Of a stretch of DNA of 64,000 bases, positions 1-12,300 are shown piece by piece (positions within the stretch are counted from its first letter, which is position 1; every line of letters starts with the position of its first letter). A model generated the notes under the pieces. It was not told where the DNA came from. It did no database searches and was given only the letters and a program-made list of their open reading frames with translations. Where the stretch lies: contig NC_134837.1 in assembly GCF_004210375.1 (NCBI RefSeq), positions 154,235,310 through 154,299,309 of the forward strand, given 5' to 3'. The translations under genes and the position numbers were made by a program. This DNA is from Tachypleus tridentatus (taxonomy: Eukaryota; Arthropoda; Merostomata; Xiphosura; Limulidae).

Positions 1-1439
1 ACAAATGCTCAGAAAAACTAAAAGAAAGATAAACAGGTGGTCGGTTACTGTTTTCTACAATACGTTAGACATATGTTGCCAAAATGATTTTGTTACGTGG
101 ATTATTCTTAATCCGGATTGGTATCAAAATAAATTACATAAGAGATGCTATTTTCTCCACATGATAAAAATAAACCATTAAACAACAAAAAAGACAACAG
201 CAATCAATTACAACAAAATCTGAGACCATCCAAATTCATAAACTGATATTACAAAAATGTATGGTAGTTACAAGTTCTATGTAGAGGGGTGGACAAAAAC
301 TGGAGAACAGGTGTTAGTATATCAATATTTTGTACGTTAAGAGCAGTTAATATTTATATATGACATATATGATAGTTTAAGACATTTAGCTTCTAGATAT
401 GGATTTTGTACATTTTCTTATCCTACCGGTATGAAATAGTCGAGATATAAAAATCCATAATTTCAAAATTAATATAAAACTTTGTGTTCAACCTTTCCGA
501 AGAACACAAATTCAGGAAGCCTGTTTTATTATATTAATAATCTTTAGTATAATTGAGTTTACAGCTGCATAAAATATATTTCTTTAAAACAATATATATC
601 TTTCATTTTTTAGCAATTATTTGAGTGCTATGAAATATATCGAAAGTAGTTCCCTAACATAGTCATATATTCTTATGGTAATACCTGTAATTCACGATTC
701 CTTCAACAATACACAGTGAACAGTGAAACATATTTAATAACACAAAGTTAGTAAATTATATCAAAGTGTTTAATCAGAGTAAACTTACTTTTACTGTATA
801 TACGAATATGATAAAAACCACGTGGAATACACTGTACATATTAACTATTATTCCAATAATGCTATCATTATATATTCTTTAGAATTTGTATTTAAACTAC
901 CAAGACAGCCATAAGTGAAGGAATCTAGGTCTACTAAACATTAATATTTCATAATGGTTTTATACAAGGATTGTACAAAAAGAAATGGTGTCTGCTTCAT
1001 AAAATGCGGCTCCAGCATTTGGAAGTTTCAAAATGGTATGATGAAGAAACAGGTTACATTCTTAGGTTAATGTTAATCTTTCAACCACTCTCTGATGAGT
1101 CTTAAAGAACTACCGCTACGATGTAATAACTTTTAACATTGTTTCTATTGCAAACCAAAAGATGGTGCAGTTTGAATAGGAAAAGAACTCATTAGTCTAG
1201 TTCATACAATCTGCCCTTGTTGAAAAACAATAAGAATTTTTTTTTCACTTTTTTCACGTTATTTGACAATAAATGTGGAATAAAGCTTACATATATTTAA
1301 ATAATAAAGAACAATCATTTAAAACGCCTTGGGAATAACAAATTTATCAAACGGTTGTGGATGCAGTTCATTAAATATCCAGGGAAGAATTAGCACATTT
1401 TAAACAGGTATATATTTTTCTGTCCAAACCTATGTACTT
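1..1439. other. No gene recognised (probable Shank intron)
   Basis: AT-rich sequence with stops in all frames. I see no ankyrin-repeat exon here, although very short exons could be missed. Confidence 0.5.
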
Positions 1440-1860
1440 TCTTATACAGTTTACCATTATTGTGTTGAGAGTGATTAAATAATGTAGATATGTGATAAGA
1501 TTCATTGCGTCCAATGCAAAATTTATAAGCGTCGTGTTTGCACTAGTAATAAAATTCAGTGCACAATTCAGATTTAGCTTGTTTACATTAGTATAATGAG
1601 ATTCATTACACAGTTCAGATGTAATGTATTTAAACTAGTGATTCTTTGTTTCCTTGGAATTAAGCACAAAGTTACTCAATTGGCTATTTGTGCTCTGTCC
1701 ATTACGGTATCAAAACTCGGTTTCCAGCGGTGTGAATCCGTAGGTATACCCCAGTGCCACTGGGGGGTATTCACATTAACTAGTATAACAAGATTCAATG
1801 CATAGTTCAGGCTTAGTGTGATGTAATTACGTTAGTTTAATGAGATTCAGAACCAGTTTG
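1440..1860. repeat. Degenerate ~55-60-bp minisatellite
   Basis: Recurring blocks of the type gagattcattacacagttca and ttgtgtttacactagta appear several times. The array is interrupted by the SINE at 1649-1767 and resumes after it. Confidence 0.65.
1649..1767 (-). mobile_element. SINE family 2 (tRNA-derived, short) inside a minisatellite
   Basis: Minus strand: accccccagtggcactgggg head region, box B-like ggaaaccgagttttgatacc, agcacaaatagcc and a tail that ends ttgtgcttaattcc. It interrupts the degenerate repeat at 1440-1860. Confidence 0.8.
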
Positions 1861-2091
1861 GAGCAAAATAACAAGCTGATCTGCTGCTAACTTATGAATA
1901 CAGGACAACTGAAATGCTTCAGGTACGGGATCAAACCCAAGATTGGTGTTGCAGGAAACAGAAAATGTAAACACAAAAAATTATAGTACTTTTTATATAC
2001 TAATTAATTTCTATTGAAATTTGTGCTGATTTGCACAAATTCACAGATAAAAAGAATAAACTAATCATTAGCATGTTATTACATAGTAATA

Positions 2092-2360
2092 GGGCCTGGT
2101 GGGTTAAGGCGTTCGACTCGTAAACTGAGGATCGCGGGTTCAAATCCCCGTCTCACCAAACATGCTCGCCATTTCAGCCGTGGGGGCGTTATAATGTGAC
2201 GGTCAATCCTATTATTCGTTGGTAAAATAGTAGCCCAAGAGTTGGCGATGGGTGGTGATGACTAGCTGCCTTTCCTCTAGTCTTACACTGCTAAAGTAAG
2301 GACGGCTAGCGCAGATAGCCTTCGTGTAGCTTTGCGCAAAATACAAAAACAAACAGACAA
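2092..2360 (+). mobile_element. SINE family 1 (tRNA-derived)
   Basis: Starts with a tRNA-like head (ggttaaggcgttcgactcg, B box gggttcaaatcc). A ~190-bp body follows (ataatgtgacggtcaat, agtagcccaagagttggcg, gtcttacactgct), then the tail gatagcc...tagctttgcgcaaaat and an A/C-rich end. The family's head resembles tRNA-Lys-like genes. Confidence 0.9.
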
Positions 2361-2522
2361 GCATACTAATAATTTATTCACTTGTGTCCTATGGCAAGGT
2401 TTTTGATTGAACAACTTAAATCAAGAAATTACTTTGATTTTGTGAATTTTGCAAGACGAAAATATAATCCAACTGAAGTTCGACTGGAAGCATCATAATC
2501 TAAGCTTTCTTAAGAATTGTGA

Positions 2523-2800
2523 GCCCGGCATGGCCAAGCGCGTTAAAGCGTGCGACTCGTAATCTGAGGGTCGCGGGTTCGCATCCCCGTCGCGCTAAAC
2601 ATGCTTGCCCTTTCAGCCGCGGGGGCGTTATAATGTACGGTCAATCCCACTATTCGTTGGTAAAAAAGTAGCCCAAAAGTTGGCGTTGAGTGGTGATGAC
2701 CAGCTGCCTTCCCTCTAGTCTTACACTACTAAATTAGGAACGGCTAGCATGGATAGCCCTCGAGTAGCTTTGTGCAAAATTCAAAAAATAAACAAACAAA
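2523..2800 (+). mobile_element. SINE family 1, near-complete
   Basis: Begins gcccggcatggccaagcg with box A and box B, then the full body and an aaaaaataaacaaacaaa end. It lies in the same sense 160 bp from the previous copy. Confidence 0.92.
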
Positions 2801-3451
2801 TATTCTTAAGAATTGCACATTGATCCATACTGAAGCCGAGGCACTAAGCCTATTACCCGTGGAATCATTGCTAAAGAAGCGCGTCTTCTAGAAGCGCTGC
2901 CGTATCTGAATAGCTGCAAGTCATCATTGTTATGCTTTCACAACCGCTGCCCTGCAGTGTGCCTTCAATTAGTTTTTTTCCATCTTTTTCTGCGCGTTTC
3001 AGCGTTCTTGAATTAACTTGTCTTTATGATTGTTTGCGCCACTCGCCTTGAGCAAGTTTAACCATTTCACTGAGTCTTGCTGTGAATAATATTTATGTGC
3101 ACTTTCGTGTTGTGACGTAGAAGCTACAGAAAATACTCACCAGGCTTTCTAGTGATTATATGTTGCGTAGACCATATCATAACAACCACACGTCATTAGT
3201 TGAATAATACGCTTTCATAGAAGCGTTGAGATAAATATTGGGGCTCCTTCCATATTCAGTGATTTACGTCTGCAGCTGTAACTTACTGTTTTTCTCTGAT
3301 AAACTGGAAAAACAAAACAAATAGGTTCAACTACGAATAATGTTTTTTTTTTTGCCTGTCTTGTAGACGAAATCAAAACATTGACTGTCTGAGAAACACC
3401 AAGATTTATTCTAAATGATATGTAAATACTGGATGCCTGCAAAGTACGTGC

Positions 3452-3572
3452 TGGATGTAGGTATATGAAGGTTTAATAAAATACGTAACTGAGAACAGCA
3501 GGTCTGAGATAGGATGTAGGTATATGAAGGTTTGATAAAATATGCAACTGAGAAACAACAGGTCTAAAATAT
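3452..3572. repeat. Two-copy ~62-bp tandem repeat
   Basis: ggatgtaggtatatgaaggt begins each copy (3453 and 3513), and aactgagaa-acagcaggtct ends each. Confidence 0.9.
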
Positions 3573-4431
3573 CGTGCAAACAATTTTTTAGTGATAAATA
3601 AATAAGAAATCGCATTGGAATCATAAACTATTTGTTCTAGTGGCTTTGAAATTGTGTGGCAAAAATGACATTGTAACAAAATTACATAAAAAAAAGTTCC
3701 ACAAGGGAATAAATAGTGTTGCAGCAGTGAAGTGATTAACGTTTCTCTCTCTTTTTATAAACCTTTAAAGAGCTCTTGATCTTTGTAGTTCGACTTTATC
3801 CATGAAAGTTATGTATGTATTTTTTGTTCTCAATATGTATTACAGTGAATCCGATATGTTAAGAAAATACACCTTTCTCCAAGTCTGCTGTGAAATTTTA
3901 TTTTCAGAAGACAAATAGTTTTCTGATTTTATTTGCATGCATATTTTGTTAGTTTTCAAATCATAATGAAGAGGCCTAAAAACATAATAAGATATTGATA
4001 ACCAAAAGTGAGGATATTGGTGATTCATGTTTAAACTATGTTATTTAAGTTAATTATAAGTACATGGGCTAACGGATCCATAGAATTCAGGCATAGCTAT
4101 CACTGATTTTAAGCTACTGACCACAGAAAACGAAGGTGGCCATCATTATTCACCGCCAAAGTAGCAGAGAATAACGACATTGACTGTTACGCTTATAAAG
4201 CACCCAAGCTGAAAGTGCAAAACGTGTTTAACAACACCATGACGTGAACGCGAACCACAACCACGTGCGCTAAGCACCAGTCCACGTCTGGTACTAATTA
4301 GTTAAAGAGGAAAGAATGAAGGAAAAAATACAAGATAATTAGCAAACGTATGAAACTGCGTACAGTTCCGTAGGCCAGGGGATATAAAATTGAAATACTC
4401 TCTAATCCATGAGCCAACATTTTCTGACCAT

Positions 4432-4710
4432 TGTTTGTTTTTTGCTTTTTATTTCGAGCAAAGATACTCGAGGGCTATCTGTGTTAGCCGTCCCTAGTCT
4501 AGCAGTGTAAGGCTAGAGGGAAGGAAGCTAGTCATCATTACCCACCGTCAACTCTTGGGCTACTCTTTTACCAACGAATAGTGGGATTGACCGTAACATT
4601 ATAACGCCCTCACGGCTGAAAGAGCGAGCATGTTTGGTGAACCGGGATTCGAACCCGCGACCCTCAGATTACGAGTCGAACGCCTTAACCCACCTGGCCA
4701 TGCCATGCCT
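4432..4710 (-). mobile_element. SINE family 1
   Basis: Full-length on the minus strand, from ggcatggcatggccaggtgg to the (AAAC)n tail. Confidence 0.9.
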
Positions 4711-5048
4711 TTTTTGCTAACGAAACAAGTAAGCACAGGTATAAAAATAATGTGTCTTAAAACAACTAAAATGTTATAAGACCATTTTAAAAGCAAGACC
4801 ATTGGTAGACATCTGTCAATTCGATAGATTTATTTAGAAGACAATAATATAAAACATCAGGTATTTCATTAATACTTTTTATTAATGATAACCGTAGTGA
4901 ATTAGAAAGACATTCTGAAAATATCAACTGATTGAATAGCTCAAAATGTTTAAAATAAAAAATACAAGTGATCTCCATATCCAGAAATAATCATAGTGTC
5001 AACACCAACTATGTGACGTAACACTATCGTTACATTCCAACTTTATTC

Positions 5049-5142
5049 TGTTTTTCTTGTTATCAAGCACAAAGCTACACAAAGGGTTATCTGTGCTCTG
5101 TCCACCACGTGTATCGATATCCGGTTTTCAGCGTTCTAAGGA
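5049..5142 (-). mobile_element. SINE family 2, partial
   Basis: agcacaaagctacacaaagg, ctctgtccaccacg and gatatccggttttcagcg match family 2 in reverse. Confidence 0.7.
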
Positions 5143-5189
5143 CTACACTATGCGATGAGGTTCGGCACACTGATCAGCTTCACTGCATT

Positions 5190-5475
5190 TATAATGATAT
5201 AATATCATAGATTCGATGCATTTATTTACCATTATTGTGTTTGTAGTGGTGTAATAAATTTTGTATAAAGTTAATTATTATTACACTTGTGATGCTATAA
5301 TACGCTTGGTGCATAGTACACCATTACTATGTTTATAGATTGTGGTATAATATATTTATTGTGTATACCATTGTTATTCTGTTTGAAATAGTGTGATAAA
5401 TTCAGTACCTAGTTCAACGTTTCTTGTACAATAAATTCAATATATCGTCAACTTTATAACGTTTATACAGGTAAG
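5190..5475. repeat. Degenerate ~55-60-bp minisatellite, second locus
   Basis: Same type of unit as at 1440-1860: accattattgtgtttgtag, ggtgcatagtacaccattac and ttcagtacctagttcaacg. Confidence 0.6.
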
Positions 5476-5531
5476 AATATTTTAAAGTGCAGATCTAATA
5501 TATATATTTATTTTTATATTGATTGCTTTGG

Positions 5532-5809
5532 TTTGAATATTTTGTGAATTTCGCGTAAAGCTATACGAGATCTATCTGTGCTAGCCGCCCCTAACTTACG
5601 TGTGTAAGACTAGAAGGAAGGCAGATAGTTATCATCACCCACTGACAACTCTTGGTCTACTCTTTTACAAACTAATAGTGGGATTACCCATAACATTATA
5701 ACGTCCTCAAGGCTGAAAGAGCGAGCATATTTGGTGTGATGGGGATTCGAACCCGCAACCCTCAGATTACGAGTCGAACGGCCTAACCACTTGGCCGTGC
5801 TGGGTCATC
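5532..5809 (-). mobile_element. SINE family 1 with target-site duplication
   Basis: Full-length. It is flanked by a perfect 11-bp duplication, gattgctttgg, at 5521-5531 and 5810-5820. Confidence 0.93.
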
Positions 5810-6197
5810 GATTGCTTTGGAAACAAATAACTAAGCTGTTAGGTTATTTTTCATTTGATTACCCTTACATATTTACTGTAAAAATATTGAACACCATTCA
5901 TTAAGGTCTTTCATAAATTTTGAAGTTGTGTACATTTAAAAACAATAAAAAATAACAATGAATATTACACCAAGTGTGTAGCAATTTGAATGTTTGAAAC
6001 GTAATACTGCTTGTGTAGTTATACAGCCATTTATGTTAACTCAAGTTGGAGTAAAACAATTCTATGAGCAAGGAAATTATATGTACATATGAAATTGCAA
6101 AATACATAGTTAGAGAAAACAACGTTATGAGTAGAAGATAGAAGTTAATGCAAGATCTATCAGTGTGTGTACAACTCCACTAAAACATCTTCTCTAG

Positions 6198-6381
6198 CGG
6201 TTGGAATTTCCGAGTGTGGACTACTAGAAGGTAGACTGGCCAATGGTCAAGAGGGACTCTTTCCTCCATCCTGTGTGCAGGAAAGTAAACCAAGAGTGGA
6301 AAAGTTAGATGATGGACGTCAAAAGGACACCCAAGATATGCTGCTCAGGAGAGTTCATTCCATGCCTAGAAAGTGGAAGAT
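6198..6381 (+). CDS. Shank: Shank exon: C-terminal part of SH3 and SH3-PDZ linker
   Basis: The reading frame gives a GLLEGRLANGQEGLFPPSCV segment, matching the end of the Shank SH3 fold (glycine, L/W-E-G, G-x-x-G-L/W-F-P). An acidic and basic linker follows, ending in RKWKM. The acceptor is a short pyrimidine run ending in tctctag (6191-6197). The donor gtgagt starts at 6382 and splits the Met codon, which the next exon's first G completes. The first bases (CG) finish a codon started upstream, so the exon holding the first SH3 strands lies further left and was not identified. An apparent stop just after the exon is intronic. Confidence 0.85.
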
Positions 6382-9300
6382 GTGAGTATAGAAACCTATC
6401 AGTAGTTATATATGATTCATTCTTATTTATTATAGCACTCGATAAAAAAATAAACACCTGTGCGGTCTCCGTAATGGAGATGGAACCATGAACATGCATG
6501 TTGCTCATTTAGCGTTTTGTTTGTTTGTTTTGAATTTCGCGCAAAGCTACTAGAGGGCTATCTGCGCTAGCCATCCCTAATTTTGCAGTGTAAGACTAGA
6601 GGGAAAGCAGCTAGTCATTCCCACCCACCGCCAACTCTTGCGCTACTCTTTTACCAACGAATAGTGGGATTGACCGTCACATTATAACGCCCCCACAGCT
6701 GAAAGGGCGAGTATGTTTGGTGTGACGGGGATTCGGACCTGCGACCCTCGGGTCAAGTGCCTTAACCACGTGGCCATGCCGGGCCTTTAGCGCTTTGTGT
6801 TGGCCATTATTGTTTTTCGTAGGTTTGCCAACAACGAATTTTTATGTATGTACCAACTAGTTATTTCTAAGAAACTCATTTAAATTGACTCCAGTGAAAG
6901 CCACGCTCGAAACAATACTGTTCATAACATGTGTTAATAAATTCTCTCTTAGATTACCCCTTTCATGTCAAATTTTATTGATTCTTGATCAGGTTACTGC
7001 CCTGATATTAGAAGTTTTTAAATTACAAAACACAAGAAATAACGTGACTTATCGAAGCTTGTATTTCTATGCAGAATTACTATTCAATAATAACTTACAC
7101 AAATCTTCAATAGTAAACAAAGGACAAAAATTCACTAAAAAACCAAATCTCCACTTGTGTTAACATTAGAGACTAAAATATGTTCTTAATTAAATGATTG
7201 AAATAAATGAAAATTAAACAATTCAAAAACATCTGAGAACACAGATAACTCTCAACTAAATCAAAAAGTAAAGTTGGTATACAGTAAACTTTGAGGTTTA
7301 TATTATAGTCTGACTGATTTTTTCATCACCAACTCTAATAAAAATAAGGCGTAGTAGAAATAAGAAAAACAAAACTTTAAGTATTCAACCCAAACCATAA
7401 ATTGCCATTTTTTTAAAAAGTGCACTTTGTCTTTTGTTGTTTTAATCACAAAACGGTTATTTTTAATTTTAATGACGTAATGGGTGGTATATCAAACAGA
7501 TTACAGATGGTTAAATAGTTCTTTTGTTATCAATACTCCAGCAAACAATAGCAGAATCCCTAAAATTATTTTCTGGTTAATTATTTTCAGTTAAACTATA
7601 ACATATAATTTCTGATTAAATTTTTTGAACTTTTATTATTTTTCGTGAATAATTGAATATAATTGTAATACATTCAGTACCTAGTTCAACGTTTCGTGTG
7701 TATAATTGGATATAGATCCCCGTTATATAGTAGATACTAGTTGATTAAACTGTCAGTTACATGTTTAACTAAGATGTGATATCGTAAATAACTTAAGACT
7801 TTAATGTTCACATTGATTAGCAGAGTCCAAAGATGTATATATTTTTTTCATACTTAAGTATCTATTTATAATTTTATTTTCTTTCATTCGTTACAGGGAT
7901 GGATCGCCTCGTACAGTAGTCCTCCACAAAGGGAAGAAAGGTTTTGGTTTTGTTCTACGTGGAGCTAAAGGTATGTTTTTTCTTATCACACCATTCGTAA
8001 TTTATTTAGCTTTCAAAGATATGTTACTTATATAATTTTGATCATGAGTCAAAGAGGAAGATAATAAAAGTTTTGGACGTTTTCAGCTTCTGTTAATAAA
8101 TGAAATATATTACCAAAGGTGTTGTGACAGTACATCTTCAAATAGAGCAGGGGTCCAACTGATTAACCCACCTTTTACGTTAACCACAGTGCAGTGCCTG
8201 TCAAAATACTTCACACCAGCCTTTAGCCCACTGCCAGAGGAGTATATTACCAATGTTATAGCAAATTAGTTTCAACTATAGTGATACTTCGGGGTCTGTC
8301 TTGTCTACCCTCCCGATGGCGTTTTTAACGGTCCTAAAGCAGCTCAGTCTAATTCACTTCAAGGCTATTGGGCTGGCTAAGAAAACATCAAACCACCATT
8401 CTTCACTGTTAAAGCATTACAGTCGTATCTAAAGTTGTTTTTTTTAAGGCTGCTGTTAAGTTGAGCTGGTCCATTTTTAGGAAACAACAAAAAGCAAAAC
8501 TTATTGTTCTACACAGTAATGTTTTACTATTCTTTTTCCCAGTTTGGTCACTCAAAGTATCAGGAGAGTTGTGTTTACTGCTGTTACAAACGGAAGTCTT
8601 GAAGTACCAGTAACGACGTGGTAATAGATTATATGCCATATCAGAAGTAAGCTTCTAAATTCACAAGGGCCGAAGAGTGATTAAGTTTAGCGGTCCAATA
8701 ATCATTCCTCCTTCTGAAGGTATTATATTTGTTTCTACTGGCTTTTTAAATCTCTGTGTTGCTTTTCATCATGGTTTCCACAAGTTTGTTCTGTGGAGAT
8801 GGGCCAGTTAGGTATGGCTAGTTGAGGCTGTGCATGCTGTCCCAGATATCTTTCGTAATATAATTTGCATTAAAACATGTATTATAAAAGCTATTAGATT
8901 TTGCTCTTGATAGCTTTTCTAGGAAACAAGTTTGTTATGAATTATAAAATCACTTATAATCAAATACAAATTACCAGAACTGTGGTATTTTCAAACTATA
9001 AATTATCACATTTGTTTTTAGATTACTTCTTCTATGGTTTATTATCAATTTCTGTATATTTCCAACATTTATCACACAGTAAGAAAACAATAACATTAAA
9101 TTGTAAAAGGCTTAACTTTATTTCTATCATTGATATTATTATCAGGTTTCCTGGAAATACTGCTATAAAACTAAATGGTACATGTTGGATTATTTTATAA
9201 ATTCTATAGACATATTTATTGATAGAGTATCTTTTAAGTTGTAAGTTGAATTTTATGTATCAAAATTTATTCAGATTTTTATTAAAATAATATTTATAAG

Positions 9301-12300
9301 GTACAAAATCTAGAATCTTAGCTACTACACTACATTAAGTAAATAAACCAAGGTCCAATTATTTTACTACACTTAACCATTTAGCCAAGAAACTTGTCTA
9401 CTTACATGAAATAAAAGTCATTAATAAAAAAATGGGCCTTTACGCTGAAAAAAGGGGGCTTATAAATTAGTTTAGATATAAGGATAAACTTGGATCTCCA
9501 GGACTTTCTAGAAAGAAAATTGCAACAAGTCTTATCCCCAGGTGTGGTAAGCAAAGTGCGACGTCTTGTAACGGGTGAAAATTCGCAAACACAAATGCCA
9601 GTAGGAAAGCCGTCTACGTTTTCCAAATAATAGTGTGCAACACAATCAAGAAGGATAGCCGTCTAAAAATCAATACACGTCATCTGTACAGAAATGTTTT
9701 TCACGACGTATCTGTTCAGCTGTCGCATACCTCAAATAGCTAAACATTAAACAATGGTTCGTTCTATTCAACACGAAGATATATCAGTCAGGGTGCTTGA
9801 CTCGACCACTATATATTTCAGACTATTGAAACTGATGTTTGGAAACCATCTTCCTTGTATATTATGTCGTTAATAGAAAGCATATAATAGAAATGGTCTG
9901 CTTCGAGCAAGACAGGCATACGATGAAGACTTTCATAATAGAAACTATGCTGCAGAGCTACTGTCAGATTGTACAATTGTCAGAGAGAACATGACCAGAC
10001 GTGAAAATATAGATTGTAACGACGTGCTTCAAAATCGTTTTAATATGACGCATTCAACCTCTATAAAAGAAGTAAACATAGCAGTGTTTACCGTCAAATA
10101 AAACAGTTATTGTAGCGATAACCGTCAAATAAAGCAGGTATAGAAGTGGTAATAGTCAAATAAAACTGGTATTTTAGTGTTGACCAGTAAGTATTGGCAA
10201 CGATAACAGTCAGAATTTGATGTTTGTAAGTTGGTCATGTGAACTGTAATTTTACTTCTTAAAAGGTTTAAGTTGGATTTTATTGATCGCATCATATCAA
10301 ATCAAAATCTCCAACACATTGTAATACTAGCTACAGCAAACACTGCGGTTTAGCTGGTGTCATGATCTTTGATATAAATTTAAAATGTCCAACATAGTAT
10401 ATTGTTGTTTTAGCAGGCAGACTCAAATCTATCGGTTTTATTCCCTCATACAAGTGATCCGCATATCTAATTTTAATATTTTGGAATATGTTGCAGCAAC
10501 CAGTCCTCTTATGGAGAGACAGAGAGCTTACGCTTGGCCAAGTTTGCAGTACCTTGATGATGTAGATCGAGGTGGCGTTGCTGATCAAGCGGGAATGAAA
10601 AAAGGAGACTTTGTGCTGGAGGTTTGAATTTTTTTTACGATATTGACGTACAACATAACAACTGCTCAAATGTTCTGTTTCTTGTTGTATATTGTTTTAA
10701 TTCACTTTTAATTTTCTAGAAACGTGGCATGAACGTTAATGGCTGCCTGTTCGGACTGAATATCTAATTTTCCTTACTTCCCTTTTAAATTAAAAGCTGG
10801 AATGTAATTTATATAATAATGAATATCGAAATTGTTGTACGAATTATTCGATTTTCATAAGTTATCTAATTCATATGAAGTTAGGTACACTAAATTTTTA
10901 GAGCTTTTAAGAACAAAGCAGACCCATAGGAAGTGGTCAGGCCACTCATGCCATGGCCTGATTACTGTTTGTGGCACGTATAGCAACAACTTATGTATTA
11001 AAACTTGCTTCTTTCAATTCAATACATTAAGTTGGGTGTAGACAGTATTCATTGTTAATATTGCTCGAGATTCAATCTGTAGAATTAAACTTCAAAAACA
11101 TCTTTTAAAGGCATGCCCCCAGGCCAACCCCTATGAATGGCAATGTGGAAATTGCCTGACCACTGAAACATAGGACAATATAAATGATTAGGAACAATAA
11201 GAATTTGATTTTGATTGAGATCTAAGTACAAAGAGCGGTACTGTCGTTGATCTCCTTGAAGGACAGCTGTCATGAGCTTTACAGAACAATTCTAGCGCCA
11301 TCACATCTAAACTGAATACCTGATGAGGTTTCTCTACTGTGAGCTTGGCGATCTATTAAAAAATAAATATAATTTTGAACATATTTATGATACGTGTTTC
11401 GAAATGATATGCCTCATTCGAGTTAGTGCAGAATAGCGTTATATATCAAGGAATATAAAAATAAGAGAGATTTATGTGAATAACAAAAAACAAAACAAAT
11501 GAAAACAAGGTAACTTCATATTTCGCACATATATTAAATTTACAGAACGTTCACTTCATCATTACATAATCATGCTTTCCGAGAATTTATCGAGATAACT
11601 TGAAGTTAAGAATAATTTTATATTGAATGATAATTAACTGTAGCTCACAAAATGTCTGCGATGAAACAGTTTTGCGAACAATTTGATGGAAAGAGGTGTT
11701 AGAATGATGGTATCTCTTTTCGTGAGCCAATATTCGTAAATATAAAGATAAACGTTTGAAATCAACTCACATATAATTCCATACGTAAGCTTAAATTGAA
11801 TAGAAATCATAATCAGCTTTAAAATTTTGAAAGCTTTCATTCGTTTGTTTCTTAGTGCAAGGCTACATAGTGGTTGTCTGCACTAAGACTGAAATAGATA
11901 AGGTATGGCGACACTTAGCGTTATAAGTCCTCAAGGTCACCACTAACTCGTCACGATTCTTTAAAAGTTGAAAATCGACACAGATTAATCTTAAAGTTAA
12001 GTAGACAGTCCACACTCTTTAGTAAAATACAGCACGTAAAAATAGCACTTCACAAACTACAATCCCATCTGATAAGAAAAGGTGGTTAGGGCGCTTGAAT
12101 CAAAATTTGAGAGTCGCGGGATCGAATCTCTGTCACACCAAATATGCTCGCTCTTTCATTCATGAGTAAGTCACAATCTCACTATCCGTTTATAAAACAG
12201 TAGCCCAACAGTCGGAAGTGGGTGGTTATGACCAATTGCCTTCCTTTTAGTCTTACACTGCAAGATTAGGGATGGCTAGCGCAAATATCTCTCGTGTATC

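Noticed and set aside
2092..2165. tRNA-like sequences with A and B boxes
   Set aside because: They are the heads of SINE copies, with mismatched stems and SINE bodies attached, so not functional tRNA genes.
4599..4802. Open frame with WPGGLRRSTRN-type text, also at 18163-18384, 47946-48128 and 57920-58105 (minus)
   Set aside because: These are translations of the family 1 SINE head and body; the shared text is repeat-derived, not a gene family.
8901..9200. 99-codon open frame in a Shank intron
   Set aside because: AT-rich, Ile/Leu/Asn-heavy text typical of chance frames; no motif, splice context or codon bias.
11085..11273. Minus-strand 62-codon frame in a Shank intron
   Set aside because: No family signature and no splice support.
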